Shown: positions 47,742 to 56,374 of the stretch, piece by piece
How positions within the stretch are numbered: the first letter of the stretch is position 1
Layout: every line of letters starts with the position of its first letter
Assembly: GCF_012910955.1 (NCBI RefSeq)
Contig: NZ_WTVQ01000003.1
Span: 1 to 64,000 of the forward strand
Length of the DNA: 64,000 bases
Direction: 5' to 3'
Source: Aromatoleum diolicum
GTDB lineage: Bacteria > Pseudomonadota > Gammaproteobacteria > Burkholderiales > Rhodocyclaceae
Notes under the pieces: model-generated
What the model was told of the DNA's origin: nothing
The model's database searches: none
Seen by the model: the letters and a program-made list of their open reading frames with translations, nothing else
Position numbers and translations under genes: made by a program

Positions 47742-48872
47742 ATGAATGCGCCGGAACTGCGTTCGCCGATCGTCGGCAATCGCGTCGAACTCAACATCTT
47801 CACGACGCTGACCTGCAACCTGAAATGCTCCTACTGCTCGATCGCGGTCGGCGATGTCGTCGGCTCGCAGGGCAAGGCCGAGTACTCGCTCGACACGCTC
47901 GACGCCTTCGTCGCGACGTATCTCGCCGACAAGGAGATCTACGTGACCTTCTATGGCGGCGAGCCGACGCTGAACATCCCCTTCATCGTCGGGCTGATGG
48001 AGCGTCATCCGACCTGGCGTTACCAGCTGCAGACCAACGGCACGCTGTTGCACCGGCTGCCCGATGCGGTGCTGGCGAAGCTGTCGAACGTGCTGGTGTC
48101 GGTCGACGGCGCCGAGCATACGACCGACCACTATCGCGGCCGTGGCGTGTTTCGCAAGGTGACGGCCAACATCGAGAAGATCCGCCCGAAGCTCGGCGGC
48201 AAGCTGACCGCGCGGGTGACCTGGGGGCACGAGGACATCAGCTTCGACGAACTCGACAGCCTGCTGCCGACCTTCGACTATGTTTACTGGCAGTTCGCGC
48301 AGGCCGAGGGCTTCTACGATGCGGAGAACATGCGGCGCAAGAAAGCCGCGCTGACGCAGCTGATCGACAGGTTCTTCGCGACCGACGGGCTCTACCCCTT
48401 CATTCCGCTGATGGGCACGGTGCGCAACAAGGTGCTGCCGTCACGCGCGCGCGAAGCCTGCAGCGGGCACACGCAGTGCCGTTCATCGACGCACATCCTC
48501 AACATCCTGCCCGATGGGCGCATCTTCCCGTGCCCGGATCTCACGCATCTGCCGGAGCTGCAGAGCGGCGATCTGAACGGCAACTGGCTCAGGGCGAGCC
48601 CGCTGCAGCCTGCGCCGGAGATGCCGTGCGAGGGCTGCGAGGCGCTGTCGTTCTGCCGCCGCAACTGCATGAAGAACCTGTACGTCGGCTACGTGCTCGA
48701 CGATGCGCCCTACCGCGAGCAGGTGGTCGAGCCGATCTGCGAGCTGGTGAAGTTCATGGGCGCCGAGATCGACCGGCGTGATCCGCACGCGTGGTACGCG
48801 CAGGCGACTATCCCGGTGCGGCGCGAGATCTCCGACTGTGAGATCTACGAGTACGTCGAAGTGATGCCTTGA
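47742..48872 (+). CDS. radical SAM/SPASM-type peptide-modifying enzyme candidate
   Basis: A 376-residue radical SAM enzyme. Seen: the cluster motif CNLKCSYC (C25, C29, C32), the SAM-binding FYGGEPTLN, and a C-terminal cysteine-rich SPASM-like region (CSGHTQCRSSTHILNILPDGRIFPCPD, then CEGCEALSFCRRNC) able to hold auxiliary Fe-S clusters. This architecture is used to modify ribosomal peptides or to mature enzymes. No precursor peptide or transporter is visible in the flanking 200 bp. Target unknown. Confidence 0.8.
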   Translation: MNAPELRSPIVGNRVELNIFTTLTCNLKCSYCSIAVGDVVGSQGKAEYSLDTLDAFVATYLADKEIYVTFYGGEPTLNIPFIVGLMERHPTWRYQLQTNGTLLHRLPDAVLAKLSNVLVSVDGAEHTTDHYRGRGVFRKVTANIEKIRPKLGGKLTARVTWGHEDISFDELDSLLPTFDYVYWQFAQAEGFYDAENMRRKKAALTQLIDRFFATDGLYPFIPLMGTVRNKVLPSRAREACSGHTQCRSSTHILNILPDGRIFPCPDLTHLPELQSGDLNGNWLRASPLQPAPEMPCEGCEALSFCRRNCMKNLYVGYVLDDAPYREQVVEPICELVKFMGAEIDRRDPHAWYAQATIPVRREISDCEIYEYVEVMP

Positions 48873-48927
48873 GCGCGGGGCGGCGCCGTTCGGGTGCCGC
48901 TGCGTCCGGCCCGATGAGGTCGCGCCG

Positions 48928-49770
48928 TCAGGACTGAGGCGCGGCCTTTTTCTTGCCGCGTGTCGGGCGACTGGCGCTGGTCGCCACATCCTGCGCCGTT
49001 CTCGCGAGCCGCTGTGCGATCTCGCCGGCCTGGCCGGTCCAGAAGGACGGGTCCGCCTCACGCACGCGTTTCGCGGTGTTTTCCATGTGTTCCAGTGCCG
49101 CCGCGCGCGCCGCCGCGACGTCCTTGCGCGCGATCGCGTCGACGAGCTGCGCGTGTTCGCTGCGCGTGTGCTGCGCCAGGTCGTCGCGCTGCGCCTCGTT
49201 GGTCCGTGTGACGCGGATCGCTGCCTGGATGAACTGCGTCAGGAAGTTCAGCAGCGAGGTGTAGAGCGAGTTGCCGGTCGCCTGCGAGATTGCGGTGTGC
49301 AGCGCGAGGTCTTCGGCGACGCCGTCGCCGCCCGCCTGCGTTGCGTGGTCGATCGCCGCGAGCGCCTTGCGGATCTGCGCGAGCTGGGTGGCCGTGCGGC
49401 GTTCCGCGGCGAGCGCCGCCATCTCCGCCTCGATGCCGCGCCGCAGTTCGATGACGCGCAGCACTGCCGCGGCCGAGTCGCGCACGTCGACGTCGATGCG
49501 GAAGGGCGTCGCGAGGTTGGGTTCGAGCACGATCGTGCCACTGCCGCGGCGCGTCTCGACGAGGCCCTCCGACTTCAGCCGTGACACCGCTTCGCGGATC
49601 ACCGTGCGGCTGACGCGAAAGCGTTCCGCGAGCACCGGTTCGGACGGCAGGTGGGAATGCGGCGGGAACTCGCCACCCTTGATGCGCTGTTCGAGGATCG
49701 TGCGCACCCGGTCCGCGAGCGTGCCGTCCACGGTCAGGGACTCGGGCCGGAAATTCGTGCTGTCGTTCAT
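48928..49770 (-). CDS. GntR/FadR-family transcriptional regulator
   Basis: A 280-residue regulator. N-terminal winged helix (about 10-80) with FPPHSHLPSEPVLAERFRVSRTVIREAVSRL, then a helical FCD effector domain with the metal-site type ELRRGIEAEMAALAAER, LALHTAISQATGN and SEHAQLVDAI. The C-terminus is basic (RGKKKAAPQS). Start ATG 49770 has AGGAA upstream. It is divergent from the SDR-ALDH-dehydrogenase operon, with predicted operators between them; likely a ligand-released repressor. Confidence 0.9.
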   Translation of the reverse strand: MNDSTNFRPESLTVDGTLADRVRTILEQRIKGGEFPPHSHLPSEPVLAERFRVSRTVIREAVSRLKSEGLVETRRGSGTIVLEPNLATPFRIDVDVRDSAAAVLRVIELRRGIEAEMAALAAERRTATQLAQIRKALAAIDHATQAGGDGVAEDLALHTAISQATGNSLYTSLLNFLTQFIQAAIRVTRTNEAQRDDLAQHTRSEHAQLVDAIARKDVAAARAAALEHMENTAKRVREADPSFWTGQAGEIAQRLARTAQDVATSASRPTRGKKKAAPQS

Positions 49771-49836
49771 CGGCGTTCCTCGGTCGTCCGGACGCGCGGG
49801 TCGCAGCCGGCGGGCGATCGTTGTTGGTGGTGTTGA

Positions 49837-49848
49837 CATCATACAACT
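49837..49848. promoter_or_regulatory. operator copy 1 for the first GntR regulator
   Basis: CATCATACAACT, an exact copy of the right arm of the palindrome at 49869-49897, lies 66 bp upstream of the gntR start. It contains the GTATGATG half-site (reverse strand) typical of FadR-subfamily operators. Confidence 0.6.
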
Positions 49849-49868
49849 CGCTCCGTACGCTTGCATCA

Positions 49869-49897
49869 AGTTGTCAGATGTAGAACATCATACAACT
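49869..49897. promoter_or_regulatory. operator copy 2 (29-bp imperfect palindrome)
   Basis: AGTTGTCAGATG and CATCATACAACT (10 of 12 bases complementary) flank a 5-base spacer, 61 bp upstream of the SDR start. Position, symmetry and the repeat at 49837 make it the likely main operator for the divergent regulator. Confidence 0.7.
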
Positions 49898-49958
49898 TGG
49901 CGATTCAGAAGTGCAGGTGCGGCCGTTCCGCACCGCGGACAATCACGAGGAGACCAGG

Positions 49959-50717
49959 ATGCGGATGAAGGATTTGGTGGCGGTCGTCACCGGCGGTGGT
50001 TCGGGATTCGGCGAAGGGATCTGCCATGCGTATGCGGCGGAGGGCGCGAAGATCGTCGTCGCCGACATCAACGACGAGAATGGCGAGCGCGTTGCTGCGG
50101 CGCTGCGCGACGGCGGTGCCGAGGCGGTGTATTGCCGCGCCGACGTGAGCCGCTCGGGCGACATGAAGCTGCTCGTCGAGACCGCGGTGGGTCGTTTCGG
50201 GCGCCTCGACGTGATGGTGAACAACGCCGGTACGAGCCACGCAAACCAGCCGATGCTGAACATCAGCGAGGAGCAGTTCGACCGCATCTACGACGTCAAC
50301 GTGAAGAGCATCTACCACTCGGCGATGCACTGCGTGCCGGTGTTCCGCAAGCAGGGCGGCGGGGTGTTCGTTAACGTCGCCTCGACCGCCGGCATCCGTC
50401 CGCGCCCCGGTCTGTGCTGGTACAGCGGCAGCAAGGGCGCGGTGATTGCGCTGACCAAGGCGATGGCGATCGAGCTGGCGCCGGACCGGATTCGCGTCAA
50501 TGGCATCAACCCGGTGATGGGCGAGACCGCGCTGCTGACGACTTTCATGGGCAAGGAGGACACGCCGGAGAACCGCGAGAAGTTCATCGCGACGATCCCG
50601 CTCGGGCGCATGAGCCGGCCTTCAGACATCGCCAATGCGGCGCTCTTCCTCGCGGACCCGGCCTCGGAGCTGGTGACCGGGATCTGCGTCGAGGTCGATG
50701 GCGGACGCTGCATCTGA
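49959..50717 (+). CDS. SDR-family oxidoreductase
   Basis: A 252-residue classical SDR. Seen: VVTGGGSGFGEGI (cofactor), Asp in VVADIND suggesting NAD preference, NNAGTSHANQP, catalytic WYSGSKGA, and the C-terminal TGICVEVDGGRCI. Start ATG 49959 has aggag 7 bases upstream. First gene of an operon with an aldehyde dehydrogenase and a TtuC-like dehydrogenase; it probably oxidises a hydroxyl of an organic or sugar acid. Substrate not known. Confidence 0.88.
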   Translation: MRMKDLVAVVTGGGSGFGEGICHAYAAEGAKIVVADINDENGERVAAALRDGGAEAVYCRADVSRSGDMKLLVETAVGRFGRLDVMVNNAGTSHANQPMLNISEEQFDRIYDVNVKSIYHSAMHCVPVFRKQGGGVFVNVASTAGIRPRPGLCWYSGSKGAVIALTKAMAIELAPDRIRVNGINPVMGETALLTTFMGKEDTPENREKFIATIPLGRMSRPSDIANAALFLADPASELVTGICVEVDGGRCI

Positions 50718-50730
50718 GGGAGGCGCGGAC

Positions 50731-52185
50731 ATGCTGGAGCTGAAGGAATACCGACTTTTCCGCAATCAATGCTACGTCGATGGCGTGTGGTGCGACGCCG
50801 ATTCGGGGCGGCGTGACGCGGTGTTCAACCCCGCGACCGGCGAGGAACTCGGCACGGTGCCGACGATGGGCGTCGCCGAGACGCGCCGCGCGATCGACGC
50901 CGCGGCGCGCGCACTGCCAGCCTGGCGCGCGAAACCCGCGCACGAGCGTAGCGCGGTGCTGCGGCGCTGGTTCGAACTGGTGATGCGCCATCAGGAGGAT
51001 CTCGCGCGCATCATGACCGCAGAGCAGGGCAAGCCGCTCAGCGAGGCGCGCGGCGAGATCGCCTACGCGGCGTCCTTCCTCGAATGGTTCGCCGAGGAAG
51101 GCAAGCGCGTGTATGGCGACACCATCCCGTCGAAGAGCGCCGACACGCGCCTCGTCGTCATCAAGGATCCGATCGGCGTGTGCGCGGCGATCACGCCGTG
51201 GAATTTCCCATCGGCGATGATCACCAAGAAGGCCGGCCCGGCGCTCGCGGCCGGCTGCACGATGGTGCTGAAACCCGCGCCGGACACGCCGTTCTCGGCG
51301 CTGGCGATGGTCGAGCTGGCGGTCGAGGCGGGGGTGCCGCCGGGTGTGTTGTCGGTCGTCACCGGCCCGGCTGCGGAGATCGGCGGCGAGCTGACGTCCA
51401 ACCCGACGGTGAGGAAGCTCACCTTCACCGGCTCGACCGCGACCGGGCGGCTGCTGATGCGCCAGTGCGCCGACACGGTGAAGAAGCTGTCGCTGGAACT
51501 CGGCGGCAATGCGCCCTTCATCGTGTTCGACGACGCCGATCTCGACGCCGCGGTCACCGGGGCGATGCAGTCCAAGTTCCGCAACAATGGCCAGACCTGT
51601 GTGTGCGCGAACCGCATCCTCGTGCAGGACGGTGTCTATGACGCCTTCGCCGACAAATTCACGCGCGCGGTGATGGAGTTGCGGGTCGGCGACGGCTTTG
51701 CACCCGGCGTGCAGCAGGGGCCGCTGATCAACGACGCGGCGGTGAGGAAGGTCGAGCGGCATCTCGCCGATGCGGCGGCGAAGGGCGCGCGCGTGCTCAC
51801 GGGCGGCAAGCGCCATGTGCTGGGCGGCACCTTCTTCGAGCCCACGGTACTCGCCGACGCGACGCCCGACATGTCGATCGCGAAGGAAGAGATCTTCGGC
51901 CCGGTTGCGCCGCTGTACCGCTTCCGCAGCGAGGACGAGGCGATCAGTCTCGCCAACGACACCGAGTACGGGCTGGCCGCGTACTTCTACGGCCGCGACA
52001 TCGGCCGCATCTGGCGCGTTGCCGAGGCGCTCGAATACGGCCTCGTCGGCATCAACGCCGGCCTGATGGCGAACGAGGTCGCGCCCTTCGGCGGCGTCAA
52101 GCAGTCGGGCATCGGCCGCGAAGGCTCGAAATACGGGATCGAGGAATTCCTCGAAGTGAAATATTTGTGCATGGGCGGACTGTGA
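50731..52185 (+). CDS. NAD(P)-dependent aldehyde dehydrogenase (succinate-semialdehyde dehydrogenase-like)
   Basis: A 484-residue ALDH of the GabD-like group. Seen: TPWNFPSAMITKKAGPALAAGC, FTGSTATGRLL, the catalytic Glu in LSLELGGNAPF and the catalytic Cys in NNGQTCVCANR. Start at ATG 50731 with gggagg upstream, 13 bp after the SDR. In this operon it may oxidise a C4 semialdehyde or a related product. Confidence 0.9.
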   Translation: MLELKEYRLFRNQCYVDGVWCDADSGRRDAVFNPATGEELGTVPTMGVAETRRAIDAAARALPAWRAKPAHERSAVLRRWFELVMRHQEDLARIMTAEQGKPLSEARGEIAYAASFLEWFAEEGKRVYGDTIPSKSADTRLVVIKDPIGVCAAITPWNFPSAMITKKAGPALAAGCTMVLKPAPDTPFSALAMVELAVEAGVPPGVLSVVTGPAAEIGGELTSNPTVRKLTFTGSTATGRLLMRQCADTVKKLSLELGGNAPFIVFDDADLDAAVTGAMQSKFRNNGQTCVCANRILVQDGVYDAFADKFTRAVMELRVGDGFAPGVQQGPLINDAAVRKVERHLADAAAKGARVLTGGKRHVLGGTFFEPTVLADATPDMSIAKEEIFGPVAPLYRFRSEDEAISLANDTEYGLAAYFYGRDIGRIWRVAEALEYGLVGINAGLMANEVAPFGGVKQSGIGREGSKYGIEEFLEVKYLCMGGL

Positions 52186-52214
52186 CGCCCGCCGAGCAGG
52201 AGAGTGAATAGACC

Positions 52215-53288
52215 ATGACCATCCATCGTATTGCAGTGATCGCCGGCGACGGCATCGGCAAGGAAGTGATGCCCGAAGGGCTGCGCGTCGTCGAGGCGGC
52301 CGCACGCAAGTTCGGCATCGCGCTCGCGTTCGACCACTTCGACTTCGCCAACTGCGACTACTACGCGAAGCACGGCAAGATGATGCCGGACGACTGGAAG
52401 GAGCGCATCGGCGGCCACGACGCGATCTTCTTCGGCGCGGTCGGCTGGCCGGCGACGGTGCCCGACCACGTGTCGGTGTGGGGCTCGCTGATCACGATGC
52501 GGCGCGAGTTCGACCAGTATGTGAACCTGCGCCCGGCGCGGCTGATGCCCGGTATTCCGTCGCCGCTCGCGAACCGCAAGCCGGGCGACATCGACTTCTA
52601 CGTCGTGCGCGAGAACACCGAAGGCGAGTATTCGACCATCGGCGGGCGCATGTTCCCCGGCACCGAGCGCGAGTTCGCGGTGCAGGAAACGATCATGACG
52701 CGCACCGGCGTCGACCGCGTCGCGAAGTTCGCCTTCGAGCTTGCGGCGAGCCGGCCGAAGAAGCACCTGACCTCCGCGACCAAGTCGAACGGCATCTCGA
52801 TCACGATGCCCTACTGGGACGAGCGCGTCGCCGAGATGGCGAAGAGCTTCCCCGATGTTCGTGTCGACAAGTACCACATCGACATCCTCACCGCGCACTT
52901 CGTGCAGCACCCGGACTGGTTCGACGTGGTTGTCGCGAGCAACCTGTTCGGCGACATTCTTTCGGACCTCGGCCCGGCCTGCACTGGCACGATCGGCATC
53001 GCGCCGTCGGCGAACCTGAATCCGGAACGCAAGTTTCCTAGCCTCTTCGAGCCGGTGCATGGTTCGGCGCCGGACATCGCCGGCAAAGGCATCGCCAACC
53101 CGATCGGCCAGATCTGGTCGGGCGCGCTGATGCTCGAATTTCTCGGCCACAAGGACGCGCACGACGCCATCCTCGGCGCAATCGAGCGCACGCTGGAGGC
53201 GGGGCCCGCGCACGCGCCGCTGACTGCCGACATGGGCGGCAAGGGCAATACCGTGGCGCTCGGCAAGGCGATCGCCGAGGCGGTGTAA
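52215..53288 (+). CDS. tartrate/D-malate dehydrogenase (TtuC-like)
   Basis: A 357-residue beta-decarboxylating dehydrogenase of the isocitrate/isopropylmalate family. Seen: VIAGDGIGKEVMPEGL, the substrate-binding Arg segment TMRREFDQYVNLRP, VVRENTEGEYS, the catalytic Lys in VDKYHIDILTAHFV, and the NAD-binding EPVHGSAPDIAGKGIANP. The size and RENTEGEYS fit tartrate dehydrogenase/D-malate dehydrogenase. NAD-dependent, needs Mn2+ and K+ in characterised members. Third gene of the operon. Confidence 0.87.
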   Translation: MTIHRIAVIAGDGIGKEVMPEGLRVVEAAARKFGIALAFDHFDFANCDYYAKHGKMMPDDWKERIGGHDAIFFGAVGWPATVPDHVSVWGSLITMRREFDQYVNLRPARLMPGIPSPLANRKPGDIDFYVVRENTEGEYSTIGGRMFPGTEREFAVQETIMTRTGVDRVAKFAFELAASRPKKHLTSATKSNGISITMPYWDERVAEMAKSFPDVRVDKYHIDILTAHFVQHPDWFDVVVASNLFGDILSDLGPACTGTIGIAPSANLNPERKFPSLFEPVHGSAPDIAGKGIANPIGQIWSGALMLEFLGHKDAHDAILGAIERTLEAGPAHAPLTADMGGKGNTVALGKAIAEAV

Positions 53289-53345
53289 CACGCGAGTAAA
53301 ACTGCGCCGGCCGGTGTGCGCCCGGTGCCGCCGGCCGCGCGGCAT

Positions 53346-53373
53346 TTGACGGGAATCGGGTGCAGAATACAAA
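53346..53373 (+). promoter_or_regulatory. possible sigma-70 promoter for the cytochrome gene
   Basis: TTGACG and TACAAA are separated by 16 bases, 95 bp upstream of the cytochrome ATG. Between it and the gene (53374-53467) lies a structured, GC-rich leader with no ORF. Confidence 0.4.
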
Positions 53374-53467
53374 GCGCCAATGCGTCAGCGAAGCCCCGCG
53401 AGGCAGCGGGTTGCCGCAGACGGGATGAGACCGAGTCGTCGGAACCCGACATGAAGAGCGTACCGCG

Positions 53468-54466
53468 ATGAATTCCGCAATCAACGCACCCGCCAGGCCG
53501 CTCGAGGACGCCCCCCGTGCGTCGACGAGCGACCTTGCTCGGGCCACGTGGCGGCGTTGGCTTGCGGCGGTATTGACGCTCCTGCTCGTCGCGTTGGCGC
53601 CGCAGGCGAGGGCTCAGGCAGGCGGCAGCGAGACGTATGCCGACCTCGTGCCGATCCTCGCGCAACACTGCATCGTGTGCCATTCCGGTGACGCCGCGCC
53701 CCGCGGTCTTCGGCTGGACAGCTTCGAATCGATGCTGAAAGGCAGCACCACGGGCCCGGTGTTGAAAGCCGGCGATCCGTCGGCGAGCGAACTGATTCGC
53801 CGTATCAAGGGCATCAGTCTGCCGCGCATGCCGATGACCGGGCCGCCGTTCTTGCCCGACAGCCAGATCGCGATGTTTGAGCGCTGGGTGGTGGCCGGTC
53901 TGCGCAAGGGCGATCCGGTTCGGGCGGAGGCGCCGGCCGTCGCCCCGCGGCCTGCGCCGGGCGAGTCGGTCACCTATCGCCATGTCGCGCCGATCCTTGC
54001 CACGCGTTGTGCCAAGTGCCACACGGACAAAGGCTTGATGGGGGCGGCTCCGGAAGGTTTTCGCCTGACCTCGTACGAAGCGACGCTATCGACTGCCGAT
54101 CGCGTGCGCGTGGTGCCGGGAAATCCGGACGCAAGCGAGCTGGTCCGGCGCATCCGCGGCCAGGCGCGCCCGAGGATGCCCTTCGACGGCCCTCCCTACC
54201 TCACAAGCGACGAGATCCGGCTGATTGAAGACTGGATCGCCCAAGGGGCGCGCGACACCGCAGGCAGGGTTGCGGCCGTCCCGGCGGGGGCGAGCGTGCG
54301 CTTGCACGGGACTCTCGGGCAGGGATCGCAACTGGACGGACTCGATCTTGCGATCGGTCGGCGCACCCGCGTGGACAAGGCGCCGGCACCGGGCGACTAC
54401 GTCGAGGTCCGGGGCAGACTGGATGAGGCTGGCAAGGTCGAGGTAGAGCGGCTCAGGCGCCGGTGA
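53468..54466 (+). CDS. secreted di-haem c-type cytochrome
   Basis: A 332-residue periplasmic protein: an N-terminal twin-Arg-preceded hydrophobic signal (about 27-50, cleavage near ARAQA), then two similar cytochrome domains, each with one haem motif (CIVCH near 71, CAKCH near 183) and repeated blocks (RLDSFESMLKG / RLTSYEATLST, LPRMPMTGPPFLP / RPRMPFDGPPYLT). This is an internal duplication of a planctomycete-type (PSCyt1-like) cytochrome domain. The last 70 residues form a small beta domain (VRLHGTLGQGSQLDGLDLAIG). Electron partner unknown. Confidence 0.82.
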   Translation: MNSAINAPARPLEDAPRASTSDLARATWRRWLAAVLTLLLVALAPQARAQAGGSETYADLVPILAQHCIVCHSGDAAPRGLRLDSFESMLKGSTTGPVLKAGDPSASELIRRIKGISLPRMPMTGPPFLPDSQIAMFERWVVAGLRKGDPVRAEAPAVAPRPAPGESVTYRHVAPILATRCAKCHTDKGLMGAAPEGFRLTSYEATLSTADRVRVVPGNPDASELVRRIRGQARPRMPFDGPPYLTSDEIRLIEDWIAQGARDTAGRVAAVPAGASVRLHGTLGQGSQLDGLDLAIGRRTRVDKAPAPGDYVEVRGRLDEAGKVEVERLRRR

Positions 54467-54484
54467 GTCGGGCGCCGCCGCGAC

Positions 54485-55396
54485 CTAGACCGGTTGCTCA
54501 GCCGGCGCCGGACGGCCTTCCAGCAGCCTGACCAGCGTGTGCAGCACGCGATTGACCGGTGTCGCGATGCCGCGCGCCGCGCCCTTGCGCAACACATAGC
54601 CGTTGAGATGGTCGATCTCGCTGCGCTTGTGGCGTGCGAGGTCCTGTGCGGTCGATGAGAATTGGGTCGGCATCGTGCGTGCGATGCGCTGCACCGCGTC
54701 CCACGTGTCGCCGGGCACGCTCACGCCTTCGGCCTGCGCCACCGCCAGGCATTCCAGCACCGCGTCGCGCATCACGTCCTCGACGCCTTGCCCCTGCACC
54801 AGCAGGCCGTACGGCAGTTGCGTGATCGCGGACAGCGCGTTGTAGGCGCAGTTCAGGATCAGCTTGGCCCACAGCGCACCCATCACGTTGTCGGACACCT
54901 GCACCGGCACGCCGGCGTCGGCAAACAGCTTGACCAGGTTCGCGCTCGCCGCCGACGGCCCGATCACCAGTTCGCCGCGTCCGTGGTGCTTGACGTGGCC
55001 CGGGCCCGCCATTTCGGTCGCGACATAGACCACCGCCGGCGCGACTTCGCGACCGAGCAGCGCCTGCAGACGCTCGGCATTGTCGACGCCGTTCTGCAGG
55101 CTCAGCACCTGCGCGCCCGGCGCGAGATGCGGCGCCATGTCCGCGGCGGCGCTTTCGCTATCGGTCGACTTCACGCAGCACAGCACCAGCGCCGCGCCGC
55201 GCACGCCGCTGGCGTCGGTGCTCGCCTGCATCGGCACGTGCGCCTGGAACGTCTGCGTATCCAGATAAAGCCCATCGCGCCGCACTGCCTCCACGTGCGC
55301 CGGCCGCCCGATCAGGACGACTTCATGACCCGCGCGCGCCACCATCCCGCCGTAGTAGCAGCCGACCGCGCCGGCACCCATCACCGCAATTTTCAT
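54485..55396 (-). CDS. panE: 2-dehydropantoate 2-reductase family protein
   Basis: A 303-residue ketopantoate reductase (ApbA/PanE). Seen: MGAGAVGCYYGG at 6-17, the catalytic Lys in WAKLILNCAYNALSAI and Glu/Asp region SEIDHLNGYVLRKG. Classically it reduces 2-dehydropantoate to pantoate with NADPH; family members in catabolic regions may reduce other 2-keto acids. It is a single gene here, convergent with the cytochrome. Confidence 0.85.
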   Translation of the reverse strand: MKIAVMGAGAVGCYYGGMVARAGHEVVLIGRPAHVEAVRRDGLYLDTQTFQAHVPMQASTDASGVRGAALVLCCVKSTDSESAAADMAPHLAPGAQVLSLQNGVDNAERLQALLGREVAPAVVYVATEMAGPGHVKHHGRGELVIGPSAASANLVKLFADAGVPVQVSDNVMGALWAKLILNCAYNALSAITQLPYGLLVQGQGVEDVMRDAVLECLAVAQAEGVSVPGDTWDAVQRIARTMPTQFSSTAQDLARHKRSEIDHLNGYVLRKGAARGIATPVNRVLHTLVRLLEGRPAPAEQPV

Positions 55397-55487
55397 GTCG
55401 TTCGTTCCGGATGTGACTCAGCGAAATTCCCGGTCTTCGGGGTACGTGCCTGGCCGGACCATGTTGTCGTGCCAGGGACGAAGTGCA

Positions 55488-56216
55488 TCATGTCGACAGC
55501 GCGCCGGCAAGGGCTCGCAGCAGTTGTGCCCCGTCGCCACGCCAGGCGCTGCCGTGCATGCAGGCCAACGTCGTCGGCTTCGTCGCGGCCAGTTTCTCGA
55601 GCAATTCGCGCGAATTCTGCGCGTGCGCGAAGTAATCCATCGCGTGGCGAAAGGCTTCGCTCGGCCCGAGAATGTCGGCCTCGGTCATGGCCGGAAGGTC
55701 GGCGCCGGGCTGTGTGAACAGGTCGCCGCACAGCAGGGTGGCGGTCAGGTCTTCCGTCAGAAAACCGCAATCCCACCCGTGTGGCAGATGCGGTGCGTCG
55801 AGCCAGCGCACGGCGTGCCGGCCCAGCGCGAGCCGCTCGCCATCGGCCAGCGCGCGCGGCGCCCGGTCGGCAAGGTCGCCGATGGACACCATCGCCGCCA
55901 CGGTCCCGCAGACCGGCACGGACTGCGGCGCGGCGCCGAGCCATTCGTTGAGCGAGCCGCACTCGTCCGCTTCCACATGGGAGAACGCGATGTAGCGAAG
56001 CTTCTCGATCGGCAAAACGCTCGCCAGCGCCTCGCGCACGAGCGGAAACATCTTCCGCGGGCCGGTGTGGAAGAGCAGCGGCTCATCGTCCGCGATGAGG
56101 TACTGGTTGAACGAGAAGCCGCCCGCTCCGTCGATGGCGAGCGGCGTGTTGATGCGATAAATCCCGTCCGCAATCTCATGCACATTCGTTCCGGACTGGC
56201 TGTTCGTAATGCTCAT
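55488..56216 (-). CDS. MBL-fold diiron oxygen-binding (ODP-type) protein
   Basis: A 242-residue metallo-beta-lactamase-fold protein. The first metal motif reads FSHVEADECG (HxExD), the diiron type of flavodiiron and ODP proteins, not the zinc HxHxDH type. Further ligands are visible in LPHGWDCGF, CGDLFTQPG and ACMHGSAW. It lacks a flavodoxin domain. ODP proteins bind O2 and can act as oxygen sensors or reductases. Start ATG 56216 chosen over the in-frame ATG at 56270. A hemerythrin gene lies directly upstream on the same strand. Confidence 0.8.
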   Translation of the reverse strand: MSITNSQSGTNVHEIADGIYRINTPLAIDGAGGFSFNQYLIADDEPLLFHTGPRKMFPLVREALASVLPIEKLRYIAFSHVEADECGSLNEWLGAAPQSVPVCGTVAAMVSIGDLADRAPRALADGERLALGRHAVRWLDAPHLPHGWDCGFLTEDLTATLLCGDLFTQPGADLPAMTEADILGPSEAFRHAMDYFAHAQNSRELLEKLAATKPTTLACMHGSAWRGDGAQLLRALAGALST

Positions 56217-56323
56217 AAGGCTCTCCTTGACGTGCGTGGGGCAGGAATGGCGTTCTGGAGTGGACAGCATTTCTTTATAGCCGCCGGCCGTGGGGCGAGC
56301 CCGAGGCGCAGCGAGCTCGAAGC

Positions 56324-56348
56324 AAAAAAAAGCCCGGGCGAACCGGGC
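56324..56348 (-). terminator. hemerythrin gene terminator
   Basis: GCCCGG (56332-56337) pairs with CCGGGC (56343-56348), followed on the minus strand by eight T. It lies 27 bases after the hemerythrin stop, so the ODP gene downstream needs its own promoter or read-through. Confidence 0.85.
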
Positions 56349-56374
56349 AGGACCAACGCGACGGCTTCAGCCGC

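Noticed and set aside
53346-53467. Leader resembling a cobalamin riboswitch (gggaa...ggtgc, gccccgc)
   Set aside because: The order and spacing of the conserved boxes do not match the riboswitch core, and no B12 gene follows. A covariance-model search would settle it.
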